This document shows positions 24,096-33,193 of a stretch of DNA of 64,000 bases, one piece after another; position 1 is the stretch's first letter; each line of letters starts with the position of its first letter. The stretch comes from Streptomyces sp. SAI-127 (GTDB lineage Bacteria > Actinomycetota > Actinomycetes > Streptomycetales > Streptomycetaceae). The stretch covers positions 9,907,769 to 9,971,768 of the forward strand of contig NZ_JARXYJ010000001.1 in assembly GCF_029894425.1 (NCBI RefSeq). The letters run 5' to 3'. The translations under genes were made by a program, and so were the position numbers. The notes beneath the pieces are model-generated. The model made no database searches. It was not told where the DNA came from and saw only the letters and a program-made list of their open reading frames with translations.

Positions 24096-26507
24096 TCAGG
24101 CCACGCGGATTCCCACGATGCAGGTGTCGTCGTCCGTGTCGGACCTGCTGTGGGTGAGCAGACGGTCCAACTGCTGGTCCAGTGTGGGCGGGACCGCACG
24201 CGCCACCGCCAGGAACTGCGCCAGCGACTCCTCCACGGACCGGTCCCGGCGTTCGATCAGACCGTCCGTGTACATCAGCAGCGTGTCGTCGACGGCGAGC
24301 TGGACCTCGTGCTCCTCGTACGTGGCCTCCGGTACGGCACCCAGCAGCAGCCCTTTGACCAGCGGCAGCGGTGCCGCATCCGAGCCGCGTACGAGGACCG
24401 GCGGCAGATGCCCGGCCCGCGCCCAGCGCAGGGTGTTGTTCTCGGGGTCGTACAGGCCGCAGACCGCCGTGGCGGTGACGGCACCTGTCAGATGGTGGGC
24501 CACCATGTTGAGCCAGGACAGCAGCTGGCCGGGCCCGGCGCCGGTCACGGCGAGCCCGCGCAGCGCGTTGCGCAGGACGACCATGCTGGTGGCCGCCTCG
24601 ATGCCGTGCCCGGCGACGTCGCCCACGCACAGCAGCACCAGCCGGGACGGCAGCACGACCGCGTCGTACCAGTCACCGCCGACCAGATGCTGGGTCTCCG
24701 CGGGCCGGTAGCGCACCGCCACGTCCAGCCCCGGAACCTCCAGCGGCGCCCGCGTCGGGGGCATGATGGCGTGCTGAAGCTGAAGAGTCAGCCGGTTGCG
24801 TTCGCTGGCCTGCTGCTCGCTGTGGGCGAGCTGGTCCCGGGTGGCGGCGAGGGCGACCTCGGTCCAGTGGTGGGCGGAGATGTCCTGGTAGGCGCCGCGC
24901 ACGACATACAGCTGACCGGCGGAGTCGAGCACAGGTTCCGCCACGACCCGGATGTGCCGGGTGACCCCGTCGGGGCGTTGCAGACGGAACGCGGTGGACG
25001 CGGGACGGCGCTGGTGGAGCAGGGTGCGCAGAAACCGGCCGATGGCGACGGCGTCGTCGGGGTGGGCGTGGGCGGGCAGCTCCTCCAGCGGCACGGCGGC
25101 GTCGGAGACCTGCTTGCCGTAGAGGTGGTAGAGCTGACCGTTCCAGGTGATCTCGCCCGTCAGCAGGTTCTCCTCGAAACCGCCGATGCGGCCCAGGCGT
25201 TGGGCGTGCTGGAGCAGGCTCGCCAGGCGGGCCGTCTCGTCCTCGATGCGCCAGATGAGCAGGACACTGCCGCCGTGCCGGCTGATGTTGATGTCGGCGA
25301 CGGCCGCGAGCGGGACGTCGTCCACCAGGGCGGTGAGCCGCATGCGGTGGGCGCGGAAGGGCTCGCCGGTGGCGTAGACGCGCTCCATTCGTTCGAACAG
25401 CTCGCTGTGACCGGCGGCCATCGGGTACGCCTCCAGCAGCAATGCGCCGCTCACGACGCCCCGCGGCCGGCCCGCCGGATCGAGGAAACGGCTGTTGACG
25501 TGGTGGATGCGGAAGTCGACGAGGTGCCCGTCGGCGTCCAGGTGCGGCACCAGCACCAGCGCCGGGTCGTGAAGGCCGTCGGCCAGGTCCATCAGCTCGG
25601 AGACGTCCGGCAGGACGTGCGGGAGCGGGGCGCCGTCGGGATGGTGGAGCGCGTACGTCTCCAGGGTGTGCGCGCACAGCTCGGCCAGCGCCTCGATCTG
25701 ACGGACGATCTGCGGCGGAGGGGGCTCCAGCGGCGCGGCCCAGGCGATCTCCAATACGCCGTGTATGCGCCCGCCGGTCTCCGCCGGTACGGCGACCCGG
25801 CCGCCGTCGCAGTGGTGGTGCTGGCCGATGGACGGCAGCCCGGTGTCGGACAGACTGCGGATCCACTGCCCGGTGCGCTCGGCGAGCCCGCGGCGCGCCA
25901 CGGTCGTCACGCCCGGCGGCACATGCCGCCAGCGTCCGGCCTCGGCCGTGGAGAACCCGGCGCTGCCCGCCAGGGCGAGGGACCCGTCGGCACCCAGGGC
26001 CCAGATGGCCACCGCCTCCGCGCCCAGTGGGGTCAGCGCGTGTTCCAGCAGGGAGTCGGCGACGGCCTGGGTGTCCTGGGCGGCGAGCACACCGCTCTCG
26101 GCGGTGCGCAGCCGTACGGCGGAGGAGTGCCTGCCGGGAGGGTCGGCGGTGGCGGCGAGGAAGGCGCTGGTCACCTCCGACACCCGGTCGCGCGAGGCCT
26201 GGTTGATCACCTCGACCGCGAACTCCAACGGCGTCACGCCCGCCTGTGCCGTGAGCTCGGCGAGCTGCCGCGAGGCCTGCGCCGGACCGCAGCCCAGCCG
26301 CTCGACCAGGATGCCCTTGGCCAGTTCGATCAGGGCCCGCCCGTCCGCCTCGGCCTGCGCCGCCCGCACCTCGCGGCGCAGCCGCTCCACGGTCGCCGCC
26401 AGCCTGCCGACGGGAGAGGACTGCCCGTCACTGTCGCTGCCGTGGAGGGCGGGCTGGTCGTCCACGGCAGGACTCTGGGACTCGGGCGGCTGGCGGAGAT
26501 CACTCAC
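24096..26507 (-). CDS. ANTAR-GAF-PAS-PP2C phosphatase
   Basis: An 803-aa soluble multidomain protein. An ANTAR-like RNA-binding domain occupies about residues 45-103 (ALIELAKGILVERLGCGPAQ, LAELTAQAGVTPLEFAVEVI). A GAF domain follows (about 130-290), then two PAS-like domains (DGLHDPALVLVPHLDADGHL; RLGRIGGFEENLLTGEITWN). A SpoIIE-type PP2C domain closes the protein (LVGGDWYDAVV, CVGDVAGHGIEAAT, WARAGHLPPVL, LMYTDGLIERRD, DTDDDTCIV), with the metal ligands intact. The GTG start at 26507 lies 58 nt downstream of the poly-HAMP kinase gene on the same strand. The phosphatase may therefore act with that kinase. Combining a potential antiterminator domain with a phosphatase is unusual. Confidence 0.9.
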   Translation of the reverse strand: MSDLRQPPESQSPAVDDQPALHGSDSDGQSSPVGRLAATVERLRREVRAAQAEADGRALIELAKGILVERLGCGPAQASRQLAELTAQAGVTPLEFAVEVINQASRDRVSEVTSAFLAATADPPGRHSSAVRLRTAESGVLAAQDTQAVADSLLEHALTPLGAEAVAIWALGADGSLALAGSAGFSTAEAGRWRHVPPGVTTVARRGLAERTGQWIRSLSDTGLPSIGQHHHCDGGRVAVPAETGGRIHGVLEIAWAAPLEPPPPQIVRQIEALAELCAHTLETYALHHPDGAPLPHVLPDVSELMDLADGLHDPALVLVPHLDADGHLVDFRIHHVNSRFLDPAGRPRGVVSGALLLEAYPMAAGHSELFERMERVYATGEPFRAHRMRLTALVDDVPLAAVADINISRHGGSVLLIWRIEDETARLASLLQHAQRLGRIGGFEENLLTGEITWNGQLYHLYGKQVSDAAVPLEELPAHAHPDDAVAIGRFLRTLLHQRRPASTAFRLQRPDGVTRHIRVVAEPVLDSAGQLYVVRGAYQDISAHHWTEVALAATRDQLAHSEQQASERNRLTLQLQHAIMPPTRAPLEVPGLDVAVRYRPAETQHLVGGDWYDAVVLPSRLVLLCVGDVAGHGIEAATSMVVLRNALRGLAVTGAGPGQLLSWLNMVAHHLTGAVTATAVCGLYDPENNTLRWARAGHLPPVLVRGSDAAPLPLVKGLLLGAVPEATYEEHEVQLAVDDTLLMYTDGLIERRDRSVEESLAQFLAVARAVPPTLDQQLDRLLTHSRSDTDDDTCIVGIRVA

Positions 26508-26565
26508 GGTGGGCCTGTTCCTCGGCTGGGACGTCACGCGGTCGGCTGGTGGTCTCGGCGTGCGT

Positions 26566-29500
26566 TCACGCGGGCAGCCACCGTCGGACCCGGGCGATGA
26601 GGTCGCCGGTGTCGACGGGTTTGGTGACGTAGTCGTTGGCACCCGACGCGAGGCTCTTCTCCTGGTCGCCGGGCATGGCCTTCGCGGTGACCGCGATGAT
26701 CGGCAGCTCCGCGTACTGCGGCATCGAACGGATCTCCGCGGTGGCGGCGTAACCGTCCATCTCCGGCATCATCACGTCCATCAGGACCAGCGAGATGTCC
26801 GGGTGGGCGAGCAGCATCTCGATGCCCTTGCGGCCGTTGTCCGCGTGCAGGACCTGGAAGCCGTGCAGTTCCAGCACCCCGCTGAGCGCGAAGAGGTTGC
26901 GCGCGTCGTCGTCGACCACGAGGACCGTCCGGCCGACAAAGGAGTCGTCCACCGCCTGGGCGGCGGGGCGCTGCGGCTCCTCGGGGCGCACCAGCGACAG
27001 CACGTCGCCCGGCTGCTCGGCGGACAGGTGCAGGGTGATGCGCTCGCGCAGATCGTCCAGGCTGGCCAGGAAGTCCATTGGCCGGTCGCCCGCCAGGGCC
27101 CGCAGCCCCTGCTCCTGGCCGAGGTTTACACGGTGTCCGGTATGGATCAGGACCGGCACGCTGGCCAGCGCCGAGTCGCCGCGCATGGCCTCCAGGAAGT
27201 TGGCGCCCTCGTCGTGCCGCATGCCGAGTTCGAGGACGACGCAGTGGCAGGGGTCGGCCGCCAGTGTGCTCGCCGCTTCCTGCGCTCCTACGGCGGTGAT
27301 GATGTCGATCCCCCCGTGCGGATCGTCGGAGTCGTACGCGAGGTCCGCGACGGCCCGCTCGGCGACGAGCGTGAGCAGACCGCGCGGGCGCTCCTCGATG
27401 ACCAGCAGACGGCGTCTGCGCTGCTCGGGGGAGGGCGCCGGAGCAGCGAGCTGCCGGGGCTCGGCCGCCTCCTCGGAGGCGGAGGTGTCGTACGGCTGTT
27501 CCGCCGGACGTCCGCCTGTCTCCATCAGTTCCTCGAAGTCGGCGCGCGCGACGGGCAGGTACAGGGTGAAGGTGCTGCCCTGGCCGGGGATGCTGTCGAC
27601 CGTGACCGCGCCGCCCAGCAGATGGGCGATCTCCCGGGTGATGGACAGCCCGAGTCCTGTGCCGCCGTACTTGCGGCTGGTCGTCCCGTCGGCCTGCTGG
27701 AACGCGCCGAAGATCGTCTCCAGTTGCTGCTGTGGGATGCCGATACCGGTGTCCTTGACCCGGAACGCCACGACCGGGCCGCCCCGGTGCACGCCCGGCG
27801 GCACCTCCCGGTCGGCGGCGGGCTCGATCCGCAGCTCCACACCGCCCTGTTCGGTGAACTTCACCGCGTTCGACAGCAGGTTGCGCAGGATCTGGCGCAG
27901 CCGGGAGTCGTCGGTGAGCAGGTCGGCAGGGGTGCCGGGCGCGGTGTCCACCGTGAAGTCCAGGCTCTTCTGCGTCGTCATGGGGCGGAACGTCGCCTCG
28001 ACGTACTCCAGGAGCTTGCGCAGCGGGACCCGCTCGGGGGCGACGTCCATCTTGCCCGCCTCGACCTTGGACAGGTCGAGGATGTCGTTGATCAGCTGGA
28101 GCAGGTCCGAGCCCGCCGAGTGGATGATGCCCGCGTACTCGACCTGCTTCGGGGTGAGGTTGCGCGAGGGGTTCTGCGCCAGCAACTGGGCCAGGATCAG
28201 CAGGCTGTTGAGCGGGGTGCGCAGCTCGTGGCTCATGTTGGCCAGGAACTCCGACTTGTACTTGGAGGCCAGCGACAACTGCTGCGCGCGGGTCTCCAGT
28301 TCCTGCCGGGCCTGCTCGATCTGGAGGTTCTTGGCCTCGATGTCGCGGTTCTGCGAGGCCAGCAGGGAGGCCTTCTCCTCCAGCTCGGCGTTGGAGCGCT
28401 GGAGTTCGTCCTGCTGGACCTGCAACTCCTCGGAGCGGGCCTGGAGTTCGGCGGTCAGCCGCTGGGACTCGTCCAGCAGCTCGTCGGTGCGGACGTTGGC
28501 GACGATGGTGTTGAGGTTGACGCCGATGGTCGGCATCAGCTGCGTCAGGAAGTCCTGGTGGATCTGGGTGAAGCGGGTGACGGACGCCAGCTCGATCACG
28601 CCGAGGACCTGCTCCTCGACCACGATGGGCAGCACCACCAGAGCGGTGGGCACGGCGTGCCCGAGGCCCGAGGAGATGGTGACGTACCCGGCGGGCAGCT
28701 CTTCCACGGTGACGGTACGGCGGTTGCGCGCTGCCTGCCCGACCAGCGAGCGCCCGACCGGGATACGGGTGGGCCGCTCGTCGTCGTCCGGATAGCCGTA
28801 CGAGCCCACCAGCCGCAGCTCGGGCCCCCGCGCGGTGTCCTCCGCCAGGTAGAAGGCGCCGTACTGGGCCGAGACCAACGGCGTGAGCTCGTCCATGATC
28901 AGCTCGGCGACCACCGGCAGATCGCGGTGGCCCTGCATCAGGCTGGAGATCCGGGTCAGGTTGGTCTTGAGCCAGTCCTGTTCCTGGTTGGCCCGGGTGG
29001 TCTCGCGCAGGGACTCCACCATGGAGTTGATGTTGTCCTTGAGGTCGGCGACCTCGCCGGAGGCCTCCACCGTGATCGAGCGGGTCAGGTCGCCCTCGGC
29101 GACGGCGCTGGTGACCTCGGCGATCGCGCGGACCTGCCGGGTGAGGTTCCCGGCCAGTTCGTTGACGTTCTCCGTCAGCCGCTTCCAGGTGCCCTCGACG
29201 CCCTCCACCTCGGCCTGTCCGCCGAGCCGGCCCTCGCTGCCGACCTCGCGGGCGACACGGGTGACCTCGGCGGCGAACGACGACAGCTGGTCGACCATGG
29301 TGTTGATGGTGGTCTTCAGCTCCAGGATCTCGCCCCGGGCGTCGACGTCGATCTTCTTCGACAGATCGCCGTTGGCCACCGCCGTCGTCACCAGGGCGAT
29401 GTTGCGCACCTGCCCGGTGAGGTTGTTGGCCATCGAGTTGACGTTGTCCGTGAGGTCCTTCCAGGTGCCGGCCACGTTCGGCACGTGCGCCTGACCGCCC

Positions 29501-30840
29501 AGGCGGCCCTCGGTGCCGACCTCGCGGGCCACGCGGGTGACCTCGTCGGCGAACGCGGAGAGCGTGTCGACCATGGTGTTGATGACGTCCGCCAGAGCGG
29601 CGACCTCGCCCTTGGCCTCCACGGTGATCTTCTGGGAGAGGTCGCCGCGTGCGACGGCGGTGGCCACCTGGGCGATCGAGCGGACCTGCCCGGTCAGGTT
29701 CGAGGCCATCACGTTGACGTTGTCCGTCAGGTCCTTCCAGGTCCCCGACACGCCCCGCACGATCGCCTGCCCGCCGAGGTTGCCCTCGGTGCCGACTTCT
29801 CGGGCGACGCGGGTGACTTCGTCGGCGAAGGCGGAGAGCTGGTCGACCATCGTGTTGATGGTGTTCTTGAGTTCGAGGATCTCGCCGCGGGCGTCGACGG
29901 TGATCTTCTGGGAGAGGTCGCCCTGTGCCACCGCCGTGGCCACCTGGGCGACGTTGCGGACCTGAGCGGTGAGGTTGCCGCCCATGAAGTTCACGGAGTC
30001 CGTGAGATCGCGCCAGGTGCCCTTGACGCCCTTGACGTCGGCCTGCCCGCCGAGCCGGCCCTCGGTGCCGACTTCTCGGGCGACGCGGGTGACTTCGTCG
30101 GCGAAGGCGGAGAGCTGGTCGACCATCGTGTTGATGGTGTTCTTGAGTTCGAGGATCTCGCCGCGGGCGTCGACGGTGATCTTCTGGGAGAGGTCGCCCT
30201 GTGCCACCGCCGTCGTCACCTGGGCGACGTTGCGGACCTGGGAGGTGAGGTTTCCCGCCATGAAGTTGACCGAATCGGTCAGGTCCCGCCACACACCGCC
30301 CACGCCGGGCACCTGGGCCTGTCCGCCGAGGCGGCCCTCGCTGCCCACCTCGCGGGCGACGCGGGTGACTTCGTCGGCGAAGGCGGAGAGCTGGTCGACC
30401 ATCGTGTTGACGGTCTCCTTCAGCTGAAGGATCTCCCCGCGCGCGGGCACGTCGATCTTCTGCGACAGGTCGCCCTTGGCCACCGCCGTCGCCACCTGGG
30501 CGATGTCCCGGACCTGGGTGGTCAGGTTGCCCGCCATCGCGTTGACCGAGTCGGTCAGATCCGCCCAGGTGCCGGAGACTCCCGGCACCTCGGCCTGGCC
30601 GCCCAGCGTGCCCTCGGTGCCCACCTCGCGGGCCACCCGGGTGACTTCCGACGTGAACACGGAGAGCTGGTCGACCATGCCGTTGAAGACCGTGGCGATG
30701 TCACTCAGCAGGCCCTGTCCGTCGGACGGCAGCCGGGTACCGAAGTCCCCGTCGCGCACGGCGGTCAGCCCGGCCAGCAACTGCCGTAGCTCCTGCTCGC
30801 CCGGAGCCTTGTCCCGGGCCTGAGTCGACGTGCTGCTCAT
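26566..30840 (-). CDS. Soluble poly-HAMP hybrid histidine kinase (Nik1/group III-like)
   Basis: A 1,424-aa protein with no transmembrane segment. Residues 1-620 hold tandem HAMP units with a 92-residue period; [10 protein letters not shown] recurs at about 65, 157, 249, 341, 433 and 525. A GAF domain (about 640-800) and a coiled coil follow. Next is a HisKA/HATPase core with the phosphorylatable His871 in [14 protein letters not shown] and boxes [19 protein letters not shown] and GGTGLGLS. A degenerate receiver with Glu where Asp is expected ([13 protein letters not shown]) follows. The last domain is an intact receiver ([29 protein letters not shown]). The poly-HAMP/HK/REC layout is that of fungal group III kinases, which sense osmotic stress. 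The ATG has GAGGG upstream. Confidence 0.95.
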   Translation of the reverse strand: MSSTSTQARDKAPGEQELRQLLAGLTAVRDGDFGTRLPSDGQGLLSDIATVFNGMVDQLSVFTSEVTRVAREVGTEGTLGGQAEVPGVSGTWADLTDSVNAMAGNLTTQVRDIAQVATAVAKGDLSQKIDVPARGEILQLKETVNTMVDQLSAFADEVTRVAREVGSEGRLGGQAQVPGVGGVWRDLTDSVNFMAGNLTSQVRNVAQVTTAVAQGDLSQKITVDARGEILELKNTINTMVDQLSAFADEVTRVAREVGTEGRLGGQADVKGVKGTWRDLTDSVNFMGGNLTAQVRNVAQVATAVAQGDLSQKITVDARGEILELKNTINTMVDQLSAFADEVTRVAREVGTEGNLGGQAIVRGVSGTWKDLTDNVNVMASNLTGQVRSIAQVATAVARGDLSQKITVEAKGEVAALADVINTMVDTLSAFADEVTRVAREVGTEGRLGGQAHVPNVAGTWKDLTDNVNSMANNLTGQVRNIALVTTAVANGDLSKKIDVDARGEILELKTTINTMVDQLSSFAAEVTRVAREVGSEGRLGGQAEVEGVEGTWKRLTENVNELAGNLTRQVRAIAEVTSAVAEGDLTRSITVEASGEVADLKDNINSMVESLRETTRANQEQDWLKTNLTRISSLMQGHRDLPVVAELIMDELTPLVSAQYGAFYLAEDTARGPELRLVGSYGYPDDDERPTRIPVGRSLVGQAARNRRTVTVEELPAGYVTISSGLGHAVPTALVVLPIVVEEQVLGVIELASVTRFTQIHQDFLTQLMPTIGVNLNTIVANVRTDELLDESQRLTAELQARSEELQVQQDELQRSNAELEEKASLLASQNRDIEAKNLQIEQARQELETRAQQLSLASKYKSEFLANMSHELRTPLNSLLILAQLLAQNPSRNLTPKQVEYAGIIHSAGSDLLQLINDILDLSKVEAGKMDVAPERVPLRKLLEYVEATFRPMTTQKSLDFTVDTAPGTPADLLTDDSRLRQILRNLLSNAVKFTEQGGVELRIEPAADREVPPGVHRGGPVVAFRVKDTGIGIPQQQLETIFGAFQQADGTTSRKYGGTGLGLSITREIAHLLGGAVTVDSIPGQGSTFTLYLPVARADFEELMETGGRPAEQPYDTSASEEAAEPRQLAAPAPSPEQRRRRLLVIEERPRGLLTLVAERAVADLAYDSDDPHGGIDIITAVGAQEAASTLAADPCHCVVLELGMRHDEGANFLEAMRGDSALASVPVLIHTGHRVNLGQEQGLRALAGDRPMDFLASLDDLRERITLHLSAEQPGDVLSLVRPEEPQRPAAQAVDDSFVGRTVLVVDDDARNLFALSGVLELHGFQVLHADNGRKGIEMLLAHPDISLVLMDVMMPEMDGYAATAEIRSMPQYAELPIIAVTAKAMPGDQEKSLASGANDYVTKPVDTGDLIARVRRWLPA
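29020..30680. repeat. 276-bp tandem repeats encoding the poly-HAMP region
   Basis: About six units of 276 bp (92 codons). Two adjacent units are nearly identical at the DNA level for about 155 bp, starting near 29783 and 30059 (for example GCCGACTTCTCGGGCGACGC at 29791 and again at 30067). Other units differ at many silent positions. Identity at third positions suggests recent duplication or gene conversion between those two units. Confidence 0.8.
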
Positions 30841-30864
30841 GCGCACCCTCGTTCCGCTCCCCAA

Positions 30865-30885
30865 GAGTCCTCGCACCGAGGACTC
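30865..30885. promoter_or_regulatory. Palindrome just upstream of the poly-HAMP kinase gene
   Basis: GAGTCCTCG (30865-30873) and CGAGGACTC (30877-30885) are perfect 9-bp arms around CAC, 25 nt upstream of the kinase ATG. It may be an operator or a 5'-leader hairpin. Confidence 0.45.
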
Positions 30886-31026
30886 GGAACCGTGACGGGC
30901 TCGTCAAGGGCCCGCTCACCAGCGGCAATTCCGCACCCCACGGAACTGCCAGATGAGAAATCCGTCGAAGATTAACCCAGGTGCGGAGCGGCGACAAAAG
31001 CCTGGTGGGAGCGGTGTGCCAGGCAG

Positions 31027-31093
31027 AAAAAAGACGCGTGAAGCCGGCATGGGGGGTTTGATCCCGGGTACTCGGGCCGATTTTTCACGCGTC
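31027..31093 (-). terminator. Intrinsic terminator of the STAS gene with a U-tract
   Basis: Read on the minus strand, GACGCGTGAA (31093-31084, containing the STAS stop codon) pairs with TTCACGCGTC (31042-31033). A run of six T follows (31032-31027). The 41-nt loop contains a second partial palindrome around CCCGAGTACCCGGG. A T-run is rare in this GC-rich DNA, so termination before the kinase gene is likely. Confidence 0.8.
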
Positions 31094-31465
31094 CGGCCGC
31101 GTCGTCGCGAGGGCACCCTCCAGGGTCGGGTGACAGGGGACGACGGCGTCGAGTCCCACGAGCTGCAAGGTGCGCAGTACGGCGCCCCGCGCCACCACGA
31201 GCCGTAGCCATCCCTGCGCGGCCAGAGCGGACTGGTAGGCGGCGATCAGAGCGTTGACACCGCTGGAGTCCATGAAAGTGACTTGGGTCAGATCGATGAC
31301 CACCCGGTGCCCCTCAGGGGCGTCGGCCACAGACAGGGCCCGCGTCAGGCCGCCCACGCTCTGGTGGTCGATCTCTCCGTCGAGGCCGAGCACGGTGATG
31401 CCGTCGGAATCGGTCCGGACCACGGACAGTCTGCCGTGTCCCACTGCTTCCCGGTTGTCTGTCAC
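31085..31465 (-). CDS. STAS-domain anti-anti-sigma factor (RsbV/SpoIIAA-like)
   Basis: A 126-aa single STAS domain. GITVLGLDGEIDHQSVGGL and HRVVIDLTQVTFMDSSGVNA include the conserved DSSG, whose Ser is phosphorylated by an RsbW/SpoIIAB-type kinase. Dephosphorylated by a PP2C enzyme, it would bind the kinase and free a sigma factor. GTG 31465 has AGAGGA 6 nt upstream. It is divergent from the RsbW-like gene at 31686, the obvious candidate partner, and is separated from the kinase downstream by a strong terminator. Confidence 0.9.
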   Translation of the reverse strand: MTDNREAVGHGRLSVVRTDSDGITVLGLDGEIDHQSVGGLTRALSVADAPEGHRVVIDLTQVTFMDSSGVNALIAAYQSALAAQGWLRLVVARGAVLRTLQLVGLDAVVPCHPTLEGALATTRPDA

Positions 31466-31590
31466 TTGCGTCCTCTGCGCACTCGATGGGGGCTGTCACG
31501 TCCTTGGTGCCACCGTTGCCCAGGAAGCCCGGGCACGATGCATGAGACGGCCCTCTGGTTCGTGGGCGGCACAAGAACAGCGCGGCACAG

Positions 31591-31615
31591 GAGTAAGGCG
31601 GGAATGACGGGGTAT
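31591..31615 (+). promoter_or_regulatory. SigB-type promoter of the RsbW-like gene
   Basis: GAGT (31591-31594), 15 nt, GGGTAT (31610-31615) matches the SigB consensus GNNT-N14-16-GGGTAC/T. It lies about 70 nt upstream of the preferred ATG at 31686. Confidence 0.65.
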
Positions 31616-31685
31616 CCGCGCGCCCATGAACGGGGTATTGGAGATGGTCGGCAGGCTGCGGATCCTGCCTGAGGAGTGTGCGTGG

Positions 31686-32120
31686 ATGCCGGAAGCCGCA
31701 CCTGCCGAGGTGACCGTGGCACTGGACGGAGCGGACGGCTGTATCGCCGACGCCCGGGCCCAGACGTCGAAGTTCCTGACGCGGGTGCAGGGCGAGTACG
31801 GGCTGCCGGTGTCGGCCCGCGCCATGGACCTGGGGCAGCTGGTGGTCAGCGAGTTGGTCACCAACGCGCTGAAATACGCGCCCGGGCCGGTGCTGCTGCA
31901 GCTGCGCATCACCGACGCCATGCTGGAGATCGAGGTGTGGGACACCGATCCGACGCTTCCGCTTGCCCGCGCCGCCGACGCCGGTCGGGTGGGCCAGCAC
32001 GGTCTGGAGATCGTGATGGCGGTGGTACAGGGAATCGAGGTACGCCGCGAGGCCGTCGGTAAGCGCATCAAGGCCCGCCTCGCGTTGTTCGACGACCCGC
32101 AGCAGGACTTCTCCGGCTGA
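31686..32120 (+). CDS. RsbW/SpoIIAB-type ATP-binding anti-sigma kinase
   Basis: A 144-aa HATPase_c protein. The N-box is DLGQLVVSELVTNALKYAPG and the G2-like box GRVGQHGLEIVMAV. The G1 region is WDTDPTLP, less canonical than D-x-G-x-G, as in many Streptomyces RsbW-like paralogues. It would bind a sigma factor and phosphorylate a STAS antagonist. ATG 31686 follows GAGGAG by 9 nt; an in-frame ATG at 31626 lies very close to the SigB-type promoter and lacks a ribosome-binding site. The SigB-type promoter suggests feedback control. Confidence 0.85.
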   Translation: MPEAAPAEVTVALDGADGCIADARAQTSKFLTRVQGEYGLPVSARAMDLGQLVVSELVTNALKYAPGPVLLQLRITDAMLEIEVWDTDPTLPLARAADAGRVGQHGLEIVMAVVQGIEVRREAVGKRIKARLALFDDPQQDFSG

Positions 32121-32181
32121 ACGGGTCTCGCGGCCGACGACCGTGGACACCGGAAGATCGTGTCCCGGCCCGCGTTCCCGT

Positions 32182-32229
32182 CCCGGAGGCCCGGAGGCCC
32201 GGAGGCCCGGAGGCCCGGAGGCCGGGAGG
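32182..32229. repeat. 8-bp tandem repeat (CCCGGAGG)
   Basis: Five perfect copies of CCCGGAGG (32182-32221) are followed by one variant (CCGGGAGG). They lie between the convergent RsbW-like and SRPBCC genes. It is likely a slippage-prone simple repeat and may fold as part of a terminator. Confidence 0.85.
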
Positions 32230-32283
32230 CGCAGCCGGTCGCCGCCGGTCTCCGAGGGCGCCCTTCGGCTGCCCGCGGAAGCA

Positions 32284-32742
32284 TCAGCCAGGAACGATCG
32301 CCTTCTCGGCGGCCGTCTTGATCCGGCTGCCGAAGGCAGGGGCGTCCTTGCGGGCCGCTGCCAGCGCCAGACCGACCAGCAGCTTGCCCAGACCGTGGCC
32401 CTCCAGGAGGTTGAAGATACGGACGCGAGTCCTGCCGTCGGCCAGGGACTCCAGGTCGTAGCCACCTTCGCGCACCGTCACGCTGTTCTTGGACACCTCG
32501 GCCCAGCGGAGCTTCACCGGCGGTTCGAGTTCGGTGATGCGGAACTCCCGGGCGGTCTTCATGCCCGCGTCCTTGACGGTGCTCCGGAACACCGTGCCCA
32601 CAGCGGTCGGGGTGTCCGGGATCCTCTCGATCTTGAGGACCCGGGGGCTGAACTGAGGATCGTTGCGCCCGTCGGCGAGGTAGGCGAACACCTCCGCCGC
32701 AGGTCGATCGACCTCCACCACCGCTTCGAACTGTCCAGACAT
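32284..32742 (-). CDS. SRPBCC (START/polyketide-cyclase-like) family protein
   Basis: A 152-aa protein. FEAVVEVDRPAAEVFAYLAD and NDPQFSPRVLKIERIPDTPT are typical of the first strand/helix of SRPBCC domains, which bind small hydrophobic ligands. GYDLESLADGRTRVRIFNLL forms the later strands, followed by a C-terminal helix. The ATG at 32742 follows GAGGAG by 5 nt; the in-frame GTG at 32748 would overlap that site. No ligand can be inferred. Confidence 0.85.
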   Translation of the reverse strand: MSGQFEAVVEVDRPAAEVFAYLADGRNDPQFSPRVLKIERIPDTPTAVGTVFRSTVKDAGMKTAREFRITELEPPVKLRWAEVSKNSVTVREGGYDLESLADGRTRVRIFNLLEGHGLGKLLVGLALAAARKDAPAFGSRIKTAAEKAIVPG

Positions 32743-32998
32743 GGGCACTCCTCATCTCCGCGGCTCGGTCGACGTGCGACCGGGGCCGTAGGGCCCCTCT
32801 GCCATTGGCGGCACCGTGACCCTACGGGAGGACCGGACATCACGCGAGACGAACGGTGACCCCGGCGGCGTACTGACCGAGCGCTCCGCCGGAAGTGCCG
32901 GAACCGACAGCGTGTGTCCCTCATCCGCTCGCGGCTCTCGACGGCTCTATGTCGCCGCTGCGTCGGCGACGTCCGCCGACCGGTCCCGACCGTACGGC

Positions 32999-33193
32999 TC
33001 ACACGTCGTCGCAGGTTCGGCCGGTCCGGGACTGCGTCCGACGGGTGGTCAGGGTCCAGGCGGTGGCGGCGAGTGCGGTCACCGTGAGCACGGCCAGCAG
33101 CAAGGCGCTGTCGGCCGCCCGGGCGACGGGGTTGGGCAGGCCTGGCCGGTTGTCCGCCGTGAGGGTCACTCGGCCGCTGCGTGCTGCGCTCAC
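32999..33193 (-). CDS. 64-aa single-span membrane microprotein coupled to GtrA
   Basis: The GTG start overlaps the GtrA stop codon in a GTGA arrangement. The protein has a charged N-terminus (SAARSGRVTLTADNRPG), one hydrophobic span (ADSALLLAVLTVTALAATAW) and a basic tail (TTRRTQSRTGRT). I recognise no family. The overlap and credible membrane span argue it is real and that it may assist the GtrA protein. Confidence 0.55.
   Translation of the reverse strand: MSAARSGRVTLTADNRPGLPNPVARAADSALLLAVLTVTALAATAWTLTTRRTQSRTGRTCDDV

Noticed and set aside
22572..26600. Very long open frame on the plus strand antisense to recQ and the ANTAR-PP2C gene
   Set aside because: It is a by-product of high GC third positions. 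Its translation is low-complexity, lacks any domain, and lies opposite well-conserved genes.
29020..30680. 276-bp repeats considered as a mobile or satellite element
   Set aside because: They are in frame and encode regular HAMP units of one protein.
25765..30789. 1,674-codon open frame antisense to the poly-HAMP kinase
   Set aside because: It mirrors the repeats of the real gene and has no ribosome-binding site or recognisable domain.
31047..31071. GCAT-N15-GGGTAC on the plus strand resembling a SigB promoter
   Set aside because: No plus-strand gene follows; it would read antisense into the STAS gene. The GGGTAC is part of a near-palindrome in the STAS terminator loop.
32182..32229. Repeat array considered as a CRISPR
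   Set aside because: Units are 8 bp without spacers and there are no cas genes, so it is a simple tandem repeat.
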